A stretch of 64,000 nucleotides of DNA from Cladorhizidae sp. MBARI D1340-BT2. Taxonomy: Eukaryota > Porifera > Demospongiae > Poecilosclerida > Cladorhizidae. Position 1 is the stretch's first letter. Every line of letters begins with the position of its first letter. The stretch lies in assembly GCA_028752905.1 (NCBI GenBank), contig JAQNBH010000009.1, positions 28,323,976-28,387,975 of the forward strand, in the 5' to 3' direction. The position numbers and the translations under genes are program-made. Below the pieces are notes generated by a model, which saw only the letters and a program-made list of their open reading frames with translations, made no database searches and was not told the origin of the DNA. Below, one piece after another: positions 32,474 through 42,556 of this stretch.

Positions 32474-33654
32474 ACTCTATCTTGACATAATAACATTAAA
32501 GTCACCTGAATAATCAACTTAAATTGTATTCCCTAGAAGTTTCGACTACATACTCTAGCCTACAGCAGGAATAATTATTGGTATTATAATAACAACAACA
32601 TACAATTCGTCAATGTTGGCATCCATGTTGGTAAAAATAAAATAATAGAGCCCCACCCTCCTTTCACATGTACTGTAGGAGTGACTTCATCTCCGGTTAT
32701 ATATATGCTCATGAAATCCCATATCTATGCCGGTCTTCCTAAAATAGCACCTGCCAATAATACTAGCACCGAGGGCTTCCTCGAGCCACTGCTGTCTAGC
32801 ACTTACTAGAACTGCAGAAAATTGGGGCCTGCAGGAATTGAGGTCCACAACTTTGACTGCCTGTAACTGAAGTATTTATATTTGTGCATCAGTTTTGGTA
32901 TTACAAGAGAGCACACAGAGAGAGCTATCGTTTGAGCTATATGTAAACTTCATAGAATGAGGTATGCAGAATTTATGGAGCTCCAAAATCATAACAACAG
33001 GTTGTTGTTTTTACTTTTTAACTCAACACAGGTGACAGACAATTGCCTCTGACACATGTGAGATCTTTACCTTTGTGATGACATTTAACTGCCTAACAAT
33101 TACATCATGAAATATAAATATTCTTTCAATCAGGTTTGTGTATTTAGTGCCAACATTTCAACTTAAATACTTCGGCCCTGATGGAGACAAACGTATTTCA
33201 CTAGAAACATTAGCACTAAAAACAAAACAGTTGATTGAAATAGAAATATTCATGTCACCTGATAATAATCATTTAGAAGATGTTCTTTCGCTTGTTACTT
33301 CAATATCTAAGCAATAGGTTGGACGAGAGGAAGGTAGCAGTAGAGGAGAGTACCAGATAGGATAAGAACCTTTTGGAGATGGAGGAAAGTTAGTTGGGAA
33401 TGTAGATCTTAAGTGTGCGGCAGAAAACTTGTTAAAGAGAGATACCATATTTTATTACCAGATAATTTAGCTAGCAATATAATATACAAAATGATAAGAG
33501 CTACAGCTGGTATAATGTTCAAGTTATCAACTTTGTTATTATATAGAGTATATTGTTATTGCAATTCTTTCACTGTTTAGCTATCAATATGTACTGACTT
33601 CATCTCACTCGCCTGGCAACTGATCTGAATCACTATCATCTACGGGTACACAGA
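32474..33654. other. Gene-free stretch with repeat fragments
   Basis: Bases 32880-33010 are another copy of part of the palindrome arm (GCACACAGAGAGAGCTATC, TTGAGCTATAT, AATTTATGGAGCT). Bases 32510-32580 resemble the dispersed CTCTAGCCT..CAGCAGGA repeat. No coding region is supported. Confidence 0.5.
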
Positions 33655-33755
33655 ATCATAATCTATGTATACCTGCTTCACAGCTATGTATATCTGCTTC
33701 ACAGCATCATCTTCTATGTATACGTGCTTCACAGCATTATCTTCTATGTATGTGC
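33655..33755. repeat. Short minisatellite
   Basis: Four to five imperfect units of TATGTATACCTGCTTCACAG, some carrying an extra CATCATCTTC. The frame through it is not a gene. Confidence 0.8.
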
Positions 33756-34090
33756 ATCACTGTATTTTCTTTGTCACTGCTCTCGCCATAAAGAAGGTGA
33801 TGTTGTGGTCAAGCAGCTCCAAAGTCCCTTCTCAGTCAAACCGCTAATGTCATTTGTGTTGTTCTGTTGAGCCTTGGGATAGGCCCTCACTAAGTATATG
33901 CAAGCAATAAATGACGAGGACAACTGGAAGGAGATGGAAAAACATGATAATTGAACTTTGACCTCACAAATGACCCTTTCCATGAGGTAAATTTTCTTGC
34001 AAGTGAGGTTATGTATGGTGCATTTAGTCATCGGTAAAACTGTTAAAACAGATTTCAAGAATTTTTTTTTACAGATAAATGGACAATAAT
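33756..34090. other. Tail beyond the DDE relic
   Basis: A minus-strand frame of 94 codons (33774-34058) lies downstream of the relic. It may be 3' sequence of the same element, but no motif is recognisable. No terminal repeat was found. Confidence 0.3.
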
Positions 34091-35614
34091 TTAGTTCAGT
34101 TTCAGGGACATGACGATGACTTTTGTACTTTTATAAGCACCTTGCATTGCTTTTCCAACTGTTATCTCTTCTCTGTATGCTCTGTGTACTGACGTATTTT
34201 TCTGTCTGCTGAATACTAACTGAATCCATTGCAGTATGTATAATTTCTCCAAACCATTAAACGAGTAATCACATGTATACTGTTTTGCTTGACCACACAC
34301 ATGTTCAATGGGATTTAGTTAGCAGTGGAATTTTGGCAGAAATATTGCTCTGTACTCCCTGCTTGTGAAAAGCTCTTCCACCTTCGATTTTTTGGTTTGA
34401 AAGTCATCCATTGTCTCAAGCTTCTTGATCATGTCTGCTTTCAACATGCCAGTAGTGTTAACATTGTTTTCTTGGAGCACTTTTAGCAGGCCGTTCTGTT
34501 TACCACTTCCAGTTACGGAAAATTCAACCTGCTCCATTATCATTGACCAAGTGCTCCGAACTTAAAAACAACTCTTGCTGCCATAGGAATATCTGGGTGT
34601 GTTTCCTTAGCTTCATCATGTTCGTGTGGGGTTAGACGAAAAAGCCATTGTGTTCATCAATGAAGTCACTGATCATCAACCACGAAGAGCACCTTTGGGA
34701 TGAATAGCCAACTTTCCCTCCTCTCCCCATTACCATGACTGGCCTTCATTGGAATGAAAGCTTGATTCATCATGGTATAATAACACCAAGCATCGCAGTA
34801 CATCTGGATTGCCAATTGTTTCCTCGGTCACTCCATCTACACATAAAGGAGGTGGCAAGTGAGATAACTCCAAGATTTCAATTTTCCGCAGATACATGCG
34901 ACGATATTCTCTCCCATCATCATGCTCAAGACCGTCAAAGTATATGGCTTTCTTTAGAGATGTAGGTGAGAAATCAAGATCATACAGCTAATTTCTGGCT
35001 GTTTGTGGAGTGATGGAACGAGAAAAACCAGGTGGTAAGTGAGAATTTGGTAACATCTCTGAATTTACCCAGGTTGCAAATTTTGCATCAGTCAGGCTCA
35101 CTTTTCCTTTACATAACCATGCCAATGCTTTCAATCTGCAGTGTTCATCATCCACAACATATGGCCGAATGTGCTTGCCTTGTACTGATCCAGTAAACTC
35201 TCCCTTGCACTGGTAGAAATCTTTCATCCAGCCTCTGATTGTCTTTTCATTGAAACCAACCACTAAACCAGCTTCAGTAGCTGTAGCAACATAAGTTAGG
35301 CCAAAACGCTTTCGAAATATATCCATTATGGTAATGGCAATCATTCTAACAGTGTCCTTTGGCTGGCAATGCATCCACTCACTATATGCCTCTTGTGCAT
35401 CTTCTGAGAAAGGAAATTCGTTCTCTGGCTCAAACTCATCTTCAGATGATGGCAGTATCCGAGGGAAAGCAAACAATTCATCAAGCTCACCAAGACTGCT
35501 TGAATGTAAGTGAACCTCCTCCCTCTGCTGTTTAGCAGCTCTTGCTACAGCTGCTTTGTCAGCATGGTGGTTCCTTGGACCATTGGGACTTTTTGGGGGT
35601 CCATTCTCACTCAT
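34091..35614 (-). pseudogene. DDE superfamily transposase relic
   Basis: An ATG at 35614-35612 begins MSENGPPKSPNGPRNHH. An acidic segment follows, then IFRKRFGLTYVATATEAGLV and NEKTIRGWMKDF, a helix-turn-helix-like region (about 35310-35200), and ATWVNSEMLPNSHLPPGF. A TAG at about 34990 breaks the frame. It resumes with KKAIYFDGLEHDDGREYRR (about 34940), VLLYHDESSFHSNEG (catalytic Asp, about 34770), a frameshifted SDFIDEHNGFF segment, and a block ending FLPKFHCELNPIEHVCGQAK (34330-34275) with the C-terminal catalytic Glu. The layout is that of DDE_3-like, Tc1/mariner-related transposases of invertebrates. The stop and at least two frameshifts make it inactive. Confidence 0.8.
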
Positions 35615-35939
35615 AGTTACCCCCCAAAACTTGCTATACTTCAGAGAAAGAAGCCCAACTGATTCAGTCGCAGTAGTTGTCATGGAAACATGCCACGCCC
35701 ACTGTTGTATTGTACTAAAATCCCATAGAGTTTCTAAATGCACCAGGTGCAGCTAAAAGTGGTATCATGAGCTGAGCATTATGGTGCAAGAAATTTTGGG
35801 CAAAAAGTAAGTGTTGGTAAGTTACAGTACAAGGTTCGCGTGGACATTAATGACTTCCTGCACTATACACATATTTTAATATTGAAGTTGAGTTTTTTAT
35901 TTGAACTCCAGCTACGCAGGGAGTCTAAGTCATGTTGAA

Positions 35940-36740
35940 ATTGGTAGCAGTCGTTCACATTCCATACCAGTTTGATGCATTGGGTGGGATGAGCAATGAT
36001 GAAGATGTTGTAGAACTTAGTACAAACTTTAATGTAGTAATTAATAATAGAGATTTAAAGATACTTCCTTGGGGCAGTCCGAGAGAGACACAGTAGGTAC
36101 CAGAAGACAGATATGACCTAAACCAGTTCCATATGTCTCTAGTAATTACAATGCAGGACTACTTGAATAGAAGTTCACCATGGGGGACACTATCAAAAGC
36201 CTCGGTAGATGGTTCAACTTTTGAGTTGTGATAGTCATTACAATAAATAGTTAGTTCTCATGAATAGCAACAGCAGTTGAAGGGTGAAACTATTTTTCTG
36301 CAATCTGGTTTAGATTGAACAAGTAGCAAAGCTGATTATCTTGTCATAGACCAGTTTCTCTATAATTTTAGAGACGAGCTATTGGTCTGTAGTTGGCGCC
36401 CAAGGGCTTATTACCTGATTTATAAATTGGAATAATGTTGTGTATGTACCAATCAGATGCAATGTACTGGTCCATGATGCTCAGGGAGAACAGAATTTGT
36501 AGACAGCCAAAGCAGTGTAGTCTTGGATGCATTCCATCAATTTCTTTACCTTGGTTTTGGTCAAGTTTTACTAAGGATATCCATACAGTTCCTCTGCAGA
36601 GATGGTAAAGGTGGCCTGGATTTCCGAGGAACTAGGCATAAGTACTGCTGTGGAAGGATGAGTGGGCTCCTAGTGAAAACTTAATTGAAGCAGCTGTTTT
36701 GCAGACTGTCCCTTTCATAGTGAGTACAGGTAGTTCCAGA
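35940..36740 (-). pseudogene. LINE reverse transcriptase relic
   Basis: The minus strand encodes SDWYIHNIIPIYKSGNKPLG and ANYRPIA (about 36450-36385), then SKIIEKLVYDKII (frameshifted). EAFDSVPHGELLF (about 36215-36170) carries the first catalytic Asp region, followed by WNWFRSYLSS, LPQGSIF and LSSTTSSS. At the position of the FADD active-site box the sequence reads IAHPTQCIK (about 35995), so both catalytic Asp residues are lost. This is a dead polymerase. Confidence 0.8.
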
Positions 36741-36764
36741 GCTATGATCGGAATGTGTATACTA

Positions 36765-37075
36765 TGTTTATTCTGGCTAGGCTGTTAATGCAGTTGTCTT
36801 TCATGATATTCTTTATGATTCGAACATTTGGATCTGAAGTTGTTGGATTAAGGAGAGTAATTGCTCATATATAGTTGTAGGTGGAAGGAGTCCTCCTGTA
36901 ATATTATCATATGTATATTCTGGCTGGGTTGTTAATGCAGTTGTCTTTCACAGTATTCATATGATCTTTTTACTTTGGACATTTGGAACTGAAGTTGGTG
37001 GATCATGGAGAGTAGTTGCTCATAGTTGGAGGTGGAAGGAGCCATCCTGTACTCTGTTCTGCTTGAGTGAATGCA
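36765..37075. repeat. Tandem duplication of about 150 bp within the LINE
   Basis: Two diverged units share TTAATGCAGTTGTCTTTCA, CATTTGGA.CTGAAGTTG, GGAGAGTA.TTGCTCAT and GGTGGAAGGAG in the same order. Confidence 0.8.
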
Positions 37076-37319
37076 GTTGAGAGAATACTTTATTATTGGA
37101 GAAAAATATATCGGTCGCTGGTGACGATTTTTTAATACTGACACAGTATATTGGTGATTACTGGTTTTAGTGCTAAGCATACATATTCTGTATCATTTAG
37201 AGAAAGTAAGTGGGTGAAAACAAAAAATCTAATAGAAGTCACATTCAGGCCATCCATGTCAGCTTTAGAGAGAGAGATTAAAAAATCTTGCATGAAGAGG
37301 TTGTGTGGGAATGGCAGTA

Positions 37320-37650
37320 GTTATAAATAAGGTAACTTGAATTGGTCCAACTTGACCAGAAAGTGGAATAAAGGATGAGCTCAGGATGGTTTGGCAATGA
37401 CAAAATCAAGGATGTTGCCAGTTTGAGTAGGGCTAGTTATAAACAGATGCAGTGTACAGTTATAGACTGAGGTCACAGAACATCGAAGAATTTATGGACG
37501 GATTGGTAAGTGAGGCTCAGTTGATATCAGTGAAGTTAAAGTGATACATTATTATTACTTTGCCCGTAGCGCAAGTTTCTTTCAGATAAGAGAACAGGCC
37601 AAGGTGATATGAATTAGGAGGTACATAGCTACTGTATTCAGTAAGATGAT
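37320..37650 (-). pseudogene. LINE endonuclease fragment
   Basis: The frame reads SSYVPPNSYHLGLFSYLKET, then GKVIIMYHFNFTDINWASLT and MFCDLSL, matching the central part of APE-like endonucleases (YVPPNS, then GDFNFPDIDW). The GDFN motif is changed to YHFN, removing the conserved Asp. Two stops follow. The enzyme would nick target DNA to prime reverse transcription. Confidence 0.7.
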
Positions 37651-37916
37651 TAGATTTAGGTCAAAATAGTTGTAATGAATTGGTGCAAGAAGGTAATATG
37701 ATGATCCTAGATCCCAATAAGACACGCACACATTTCTCTTATAATAATCAAGAGCATGTAACACTACTGAGGCTGGCGGGGCAAGTGGTGCACACTTATC
37801 TGCTAATTAAGCAGGATGTGAGAGCATGCTGGGTAATGCCGTACAGAAGTTATCTTACCGAGTTGAACTACTGGAAGATGGATAGTTTATGTAACATCTA
37901 CATTCACAGGGAGAAC

Positions 37917-38250
37917 CAAGCTTGGGCTGGAAAGAAGAGAAAGCTCCCAGTTACCCTGATCATGGTCTACTTGGACCTGAAAGAACCACTCTCCTCGACT
38001 ATGATGCTTTCTAACAAGCAGAATTTGAGGGTTGCAGATGCTGTGAATGATTTCGCCTCTGTCAACTTAGACCATCAGATAGTAAAGAGGAACCAAAGCC
38101 AAGATTCAGTGGTAGATTTACCAATGGCTGCCTCTGCTGTTAAATTTCGGGTGAGTTTCAAACAGCAGTTTGGAATCTGTTGCAGGATGTTGATATAGGG
38201 AAGTTTGATTATCTCCTCATCGAGAGCAGTGGAATGACAACTCCTTGGCC
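37917..38250 (+). pseudogene. COG0523/CobW-family GTPase relic
   Basis: The plus strand encodes KRKLPVTLI, a degraded GxxGxGKT loop (LLGPERTTLLDY in the next frame), then SNKQNLRVADAVNDFASVNL and DHQIV. After a frameshift it reads NGCLCC, a stop, and ISGEFQTAVWNLLQDVDIGK followed by FDYLLIESSGMT. In order these are the Walker A, the switch-like VND.ASVN, the CXCC metal motif (NGCICC) and the IE(T/S)SG motif of the COG0523 GTPases, zinc/metal chaperones including CBWD/ZNG1 in animals. The Walker lysine is lost, a stop follows the CXCC motif, and the gene is cut after about 110 residues where gypsy sequence begins. Confidence 0.8.
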
Positions 38251-38254
38251 ACTA

Positions 38255-38707
38255 TGGGAATCAAAATCCTTTCACGAAAGAAGCAAGATGCACAAGAGAC
38301 AACTGGAGGGACAACACTCCGGCAGAAAGATGGCCTACAACAATCCCAGGGAACAGAAACCGACTAATGGATCAGGTGGGCACCTTACTAAGGGTAGAGA
38401 TGGGGGGTCCCCCATTGAGCATGATCGGGTTGGTGGCCAAGGTTTAGCCGGTGGTCCACAGAGGTGTAGATTATTTCCTAAGGACATAGTTTGCTTTGAA
38501 TGCAATGAAACATGGCATTTTAAGAGGTATTGCCCAAACAATAAGGTCAAAGCCCGGCTAGGCATGATTAGTTTTGAGTCTGAGGCTGAGGAGTTGCTCA
38601 GAACCGGGGACATAAATGGTAGACCGTGTAGGTGCCTCATTGACACTGGTGCCAACAAAACAGCAGTCCCTGCTAGGCTATTACCAACTGAATGTTTCAC
38701 TGGCTAA
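38255..38707 (+). pseudogene. Gag zinc knuckle and protease of the plus gypsy element
   Basis: One open frame includes a Gly/Lys-rich segment, then VCFECNETWHFKRYCP, a CCHC zinc knuckle (about 38490-38535), and after about 35 residues RCLIDTGANKTAVPARLLPT (about 38630-38690), a retropepsin active site with intact DTGA. The frame stops at 38705. In the next frame a KHVLLGKDHPWV segment (about 38798) is the C-terminal part of the protease. The N-terminal gag is missing and replaced by the GTPase relic. Confidence 0.8.
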
Positions 38708-39299
38708 GGCAAGACTAGCTAATCAGAGGGTCGTCACATTTAAAACAGCAACCATAGACTTAAAGGTAGATGGAATAACTAAGTGGGTGAGGATACAAAG
38801 CATGTTCTGTTGGGAAAGGACCACCCCTGGGTGAGGTCTTGGATTGCTGGAAGATCCAAGCAAAGGGTGCTGGCAGACGATCCTGTAACATTACCTGTCA
38901 TTACCAGGGTTCAAAGTCAGGCACTAGTGGCAGAGAAAGCCGCTAACCAGATTGAGTATAGCAAGGATGGCACTTGGACTAGGCAGCTGCCCCTAACACT
39001 ACCCAAATTGCATGAAAAACCAATACCCAAACCCAGAAGGAAGATAGCCAAAACAACCTAAACTAGTTGCTTGCGATCCTGTTGACCATGAGACAGATAG
39101 CTTATTAACAGAAGTAGAGGAAGTGAGCACCGATACCAGTCCTCTTGGGGAGGAGGACCCTCACATCAATTCTTCTGCTGTTGATGAATTGCTGAGTGGG
39201 TAAATGTACAAGGGAGATGAGGCAATAGAAGAGATATTGAGGCAGGAAACATTCAAGGGTTAGAGGGAGGTCATGTGAGTGAGTTGCCACTTCTGACCC

Positions 39300-39835
39300 T
39301 TTCAAAAGGGAAGGTGGAAGTGCTGGCTCTAACAGAACAGCAGAGGAAGGATGGGATATTAATGGAGATGAGGTTTAAGGCTGATAGGCAGTAAGATGGA
39401 CACTTTTATCTGGCAGGTATAATAGTGCATAGAAAACGGGCTGACCCAGGGAGAGAGTTATCCAGAGTGGTGGCCCCCTCTTGTAGGTGCAAGGAGATAT
39501 TAACAGCTCTACACAAACAGGCCTACGAAAATGAAGAAAGCTACAAAGACAAAGAAAAATCTAAACAGGCCTATGATCAGAGCTCCAAACCAAGGAGCTA
39601 TGAACTCGGGGACATGGTGCTCTGTCACACCCCAGGGTTGACAGGAAAACTCCACTTAATTTGGGATGGCCCGTATGAGATCATAGCTAAACTGTCTGAC
39701 TGTAACTATACAATAGCTGTCCCTAACAAAAGTTCCAAAAGCTAACCATCCACATTAACCGGCTTAATGAGTGGAAGATGCCACATGCTAATCTCCTTAG
39801 ACTCATTATGGCCGACGAATGTGAGGACACACCGA
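39300..39835 (+). pseudogene. Integrase remnants (H2C2 start and GPY/F) before the RT
   Basis: The frame reads GHFYLAG, IVHRKRADPG and EILTALHKQ, the N-terminal beginning of a gypsy integrase up to the zinc-binding His. It then jumps within about four residues to YKDKEKSKQAYDQSSKPRSY, ELGDMVLCHTPG, GPYEIIAKLSDCNYTI and, after a frame change, VHINRLNEW-like residues and a LIMADEC tail. The catalytic core of about 150-200 residues is deleted at about 39512. The GPY/F end is followed directly by the reverse transcriptase. Confidence 0.75.
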
Positions 39836-39850
39836 ATCCCTTAGGCCAAG

Positions 39851-40600
39851 ATGAATTTATCCAATGCTAGGAAACCACAGTTGAAGGCCATTCTAAGGTA
39901 CCATACCCTGAAAGGGCTGGTCTTGCTGAAACACGACCAATGTGAAATCCATTTAGAGGGAGGAAACCCACTCCGATTACCCCACAACAGAATTGCCCCC
40001 GCAATGAAAAATTATCTTAAGAAGGAGATAGATGAGCTATTGGCCTTGGGTATACTCATTCCATCCAAAAGCCCATGGTCATCCCCAATGGTACTGCCTA
40101 GGAAAAAGGTGACTAGGGATGTAAGACTCTGTATTGACTACAGACAGCTAAATAAAGTCACAATCAATGACCCGTTCCAGATGCCATGCATTGAGGACCT
40201 ACTGAACCAAGTGGCTAATGCTGTCTGGCTTTTCAAGATTGATCTGAACAAGGGATTCTACCTGGTCCTTCTTGGTAGAGCCATCCAAGATAAGACAGCT
40301 TTATGCACCCTGTGGGGGAAATAAACATTTACCCGCATGCCATTTGTTCTCAAAAATGCACCAGCAGCTTTCTAAAGGTGCATGGAAAACACTCTAGATC
40401 ATTTGAGAGACTGCTGCGCGACATAATTATATTGATGATATATTAATATTTTCTGCTACTTGGGAGGAACATGTACAACACATTGAAGAAGTGTTGAAAG
40501 CATTGGTTGAGGCTGGGTTGACTACGAACCTAGACAAATGTGTGTGGGGGGCACAGTCACTAGAGTTATCTGGGACACCAAATTGGACATGGCCTTGTAA
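39851..40600 (+). pseudogene. Reverse transcriptase of the plus gypsy element
   Basis: The frame has NRIAPAMKNYLKKEIDELLA, GILIPSKSPWSSPMVLPRKK, VRLCIDYRQLNKVTI and WLFKIDLNKGFYLV with the first catalytic Asp. After a stop at 40322 come RMPFVLKNAPAAF, another stop, and YIDDILIFS (40428-40454) with the intact catalytic pair, then EEVLKALVEAGLTTNLDKC. All polymerase motifs are of Ty3/gypsy type. Two stops and at least one frameshift break the frame. Confidence 0.85.
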
Positions 40601-40602
40601 GT

Positions 40603-41225
40603 GTGCCAGAAGCTAAAGTTAAGGCACTCAAGGACTTCCATAGACCTAGGAATCAGAAAGGGTTGAGGGCTATCTTGGGGACCGCCGGTTATTACTGGAA
40701 GTTTATACCCGATTTTGTTAGGTGGCCGGGTCCCCTGTTCTATGCCCTGAAGAAGGGTGCCACCTGTTGCCTGGAAGGGAATAAGAGAGAGTCAGATGCA
40801 TTTAACCATATTGTTTCTGTTCTATGTGACGACCACCCGCTCATTATTCCCAGAGCTGATGATGAGCTGATTCTCCACACTGATGCCTCGATCCTCGGAA
40901 TTGGTGCAGTACTCTCAGTAAAGAGGGAGGAAGAGGAACAACCCGTCGCCTACTTCTCTAAGCGAACCACTCTCGCCGAAACAAACTACACTGTTTCCGA
41001 ACTTGAATGCCTGGCTGTGGTCAAAGCTGTCGACCACTTTGCTATACATCTAATTGGCCGCCACTTCACTGTCCTCACTGACTACCGGGCTCTGCTAGCT
41101 CTACAATGGTCTACTCGACTGACAGGCAGACTGATGCGCTGGGCACTGGCCCTACAGGTGTTCCAGTTCGAACTTAAGTACTAGCCAGGCATGTTACATC
41201 AGAACGCAGATGGATTGTCGCGACA
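40603..41225 (+). pseudogene. RNase H of the plus gypsy element
   Basis: The open frame 40603-41184 begins with the tether VKALKDFHRPRNQKGLRAIL and GYYWKFIPDF. It carries LHTDASILGIGAVLS (first acidic residue), NYTVSELECLAVVKAV (Glu) and FTVLTDYRALLALQ (Asp). A TAG at 41182 replaces the residue before PGMLHQNADGLSR, which holds the last conserved Asp. The tail (41191-41376) is Pro/Gly-rich. The domain is otherwise well preserved, making this one of the younger relics in the window. Confidence 0.85.
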
Positions 41226-41374
41226 ATGCTGGCCTGAAGATGAAGCGCTGGTGAGAGTGACTGAGGGAGCTAGGGAAACACTGCTGATTCCGGCGCCTAT
41301 TAAAGTCTCAAACATGAGATTAGATCCACACTCCAACGGAGGACCTTCAGCTGGGGGAGGAGGTGTTTCATCTT

Positions 41375-41720
41375 AGAAAGGGGAGATGTTGAGGGCAGAC
41401 TCATAAACATGGACCATGGATGACCTTTAGTCATTAACACATAGAGTAGTGAGGGACAAGTTATGTCACACCAAACAGACTTAGATATTATATAGCCTAA
41501 TGTGTGCCTACCTAGTTATAGTATATGGAACTTTGCTGAGTGTATGTAAGAATATGTCACACCCTGTTTCCAGGATATAGGAAGCCTGACTGACCGAGGT
41601 TCAGGAGCTTTGCCTTGTCCTGTAATTGCAACCTTGTGTCTTCATTAATAATATAAATTCTCTGATTGCAAGATACTGGTGCTATTTACATAAGCATAGC
41701 TCTGGTGGCAGCAATTTATA
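41375..41720 (+). repeat. Polypurine tract, LTR and possible primer site
   Basis: AGAAAGGGGAGA (41375-41386) looks like a polypurine tract and is followed by TGTTGAGGGC, a plausible LTR start at 41387. A TG..CA LTR could end at about 41696 (AAGCA). TGGTGGCAGCA at 41703 resembles the first bases of the tRNA-Leu primer site. The other LTR is not in the window, so the LTR ends are provisional. Confidence 0.5.
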
Positions 41721-41888
41721 CCATCACTTGAGGGTTAGACTGGACTAACACTCAACAGTGTCCCTGAGCAGAATGGCAGAGGAATATTCAGCCAGAGCAG
41801 CTCATTAAGTGAATATCCAATCCTACAAAATATTTCAATATCTGTGAAGACAGATGCTCTTGATGATGGTGGCAACCACCCGGAGTCA

Positions 41889-42365
41889 GCATGACCAGTG
41901 TATCCAAGCCACCTGGTACTACATGACCAGTGTATCCAAGCCACCTGGTACTACCTGACTAGTGTATCCAAGCCACCTGGTACTACATGACCAGTGTATC
42001 CAAGCCACCTGGTTCTACATGACCAGTGTATCCAAGCCACCTGGTACTACATCACCAGTGTATCCAAGCCACCTGGTACTACATGACCATTGTATCCAAT
42101 TGGTACTACATGACCAGTGTATCCAAGCCACCTGGTACTACATGACCAGTGTATCCAAGCCACCTGGTACTACATGACTAGTATATCCAAGCCACCTGGT
42201 ACTACATGACCAGTGTATCCAATTGGTACTATATCACCAGTTTATCCAGCCACCTGGTACTACATGACCAGTGTATCCAACTACATGACCAGTGTATCCA
42301 AGCCACCTGGTACTGCATGACCAGTGTATCCAAGCCACTTGGTACTACATGACCACCTGGTTACA
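41889..42365. repeat. 32-bp minisatellite
   Basis: About fourteen units of TGACCAGTGTATCCAAGCCA plus CCTGGTACTACA. Several units lack the AGCCACC part, giving 27-bp or shorter variants. The reading frame through it (YPSHLVLHDQC repeats) is not a gene. Confidence 0.97.
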
Positions 42366-42556
42366 TGATGTCAGGGAACTCTATCTCCCTGACTGAGTTC
42401 ACAACAGCCCGGGATGAAGCCAAACCAGCAGCTAGTGGTCAAGCCGTACACCAGATGTGTGGAAACCATTGTAGCGAGTGTGGGAACAGATGAAGGACTT
42501 CACCACCAGACACTATAAAGGCTGTGGTCCACCTGCCTGAGGAAAGATCTACACAC
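42366..42556. other. Short spacer
   Basis: A short stretch of unknown origin. A CGNHCSECGN peptide in one frame is suggestive of a cysteine motif but too short to call. Confidence 0.2.

Larger units (their letters stand above)
35940..37650 (-). mobile_element. Non-LTR retrotransposon (LINE, CR1/L2-like), truncated
   Basis: On the minus strand endonuclease fragments (37650-37320) precede reverse transcriptase fragments (36740-35940), the order of APE-type LINEs. A tandem duplication (36765-37075) sits between them. No complete frame remains. The 5' end including ORF1 and the start of the endonuclease is missing, as is common for LINE copies. Confidence 0.75.
38255..41720 (+). mobile_element. 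Ty3/gypsy-type element with PR-IN-RT-RH order
   Basis: On the plus strand the order is gag end with zinc knuckle, protease, linker, truncated H2C2 integrase start, integrase C-terminal GPY/F domain, reverse transcriptase, RNase H, polypurine tract, and an LTR of about 310 bp. The reverse transcriptase is of Ty3/gypsy type, but integrase lies upstream of it, as in Ty1/copia. This order is known from Gmr1-like gypsy elements. The integrase core and the 5' LTR are missing and many frames are broken. Confidence 0.8.

Noticed and set aside
41962..42177. Repetitive open frame with YPSHLVLHDQC units
   Set aside because: It is the 32-bp minisatellite read in one frame. The frame is broken by shorter units and there is no start context.
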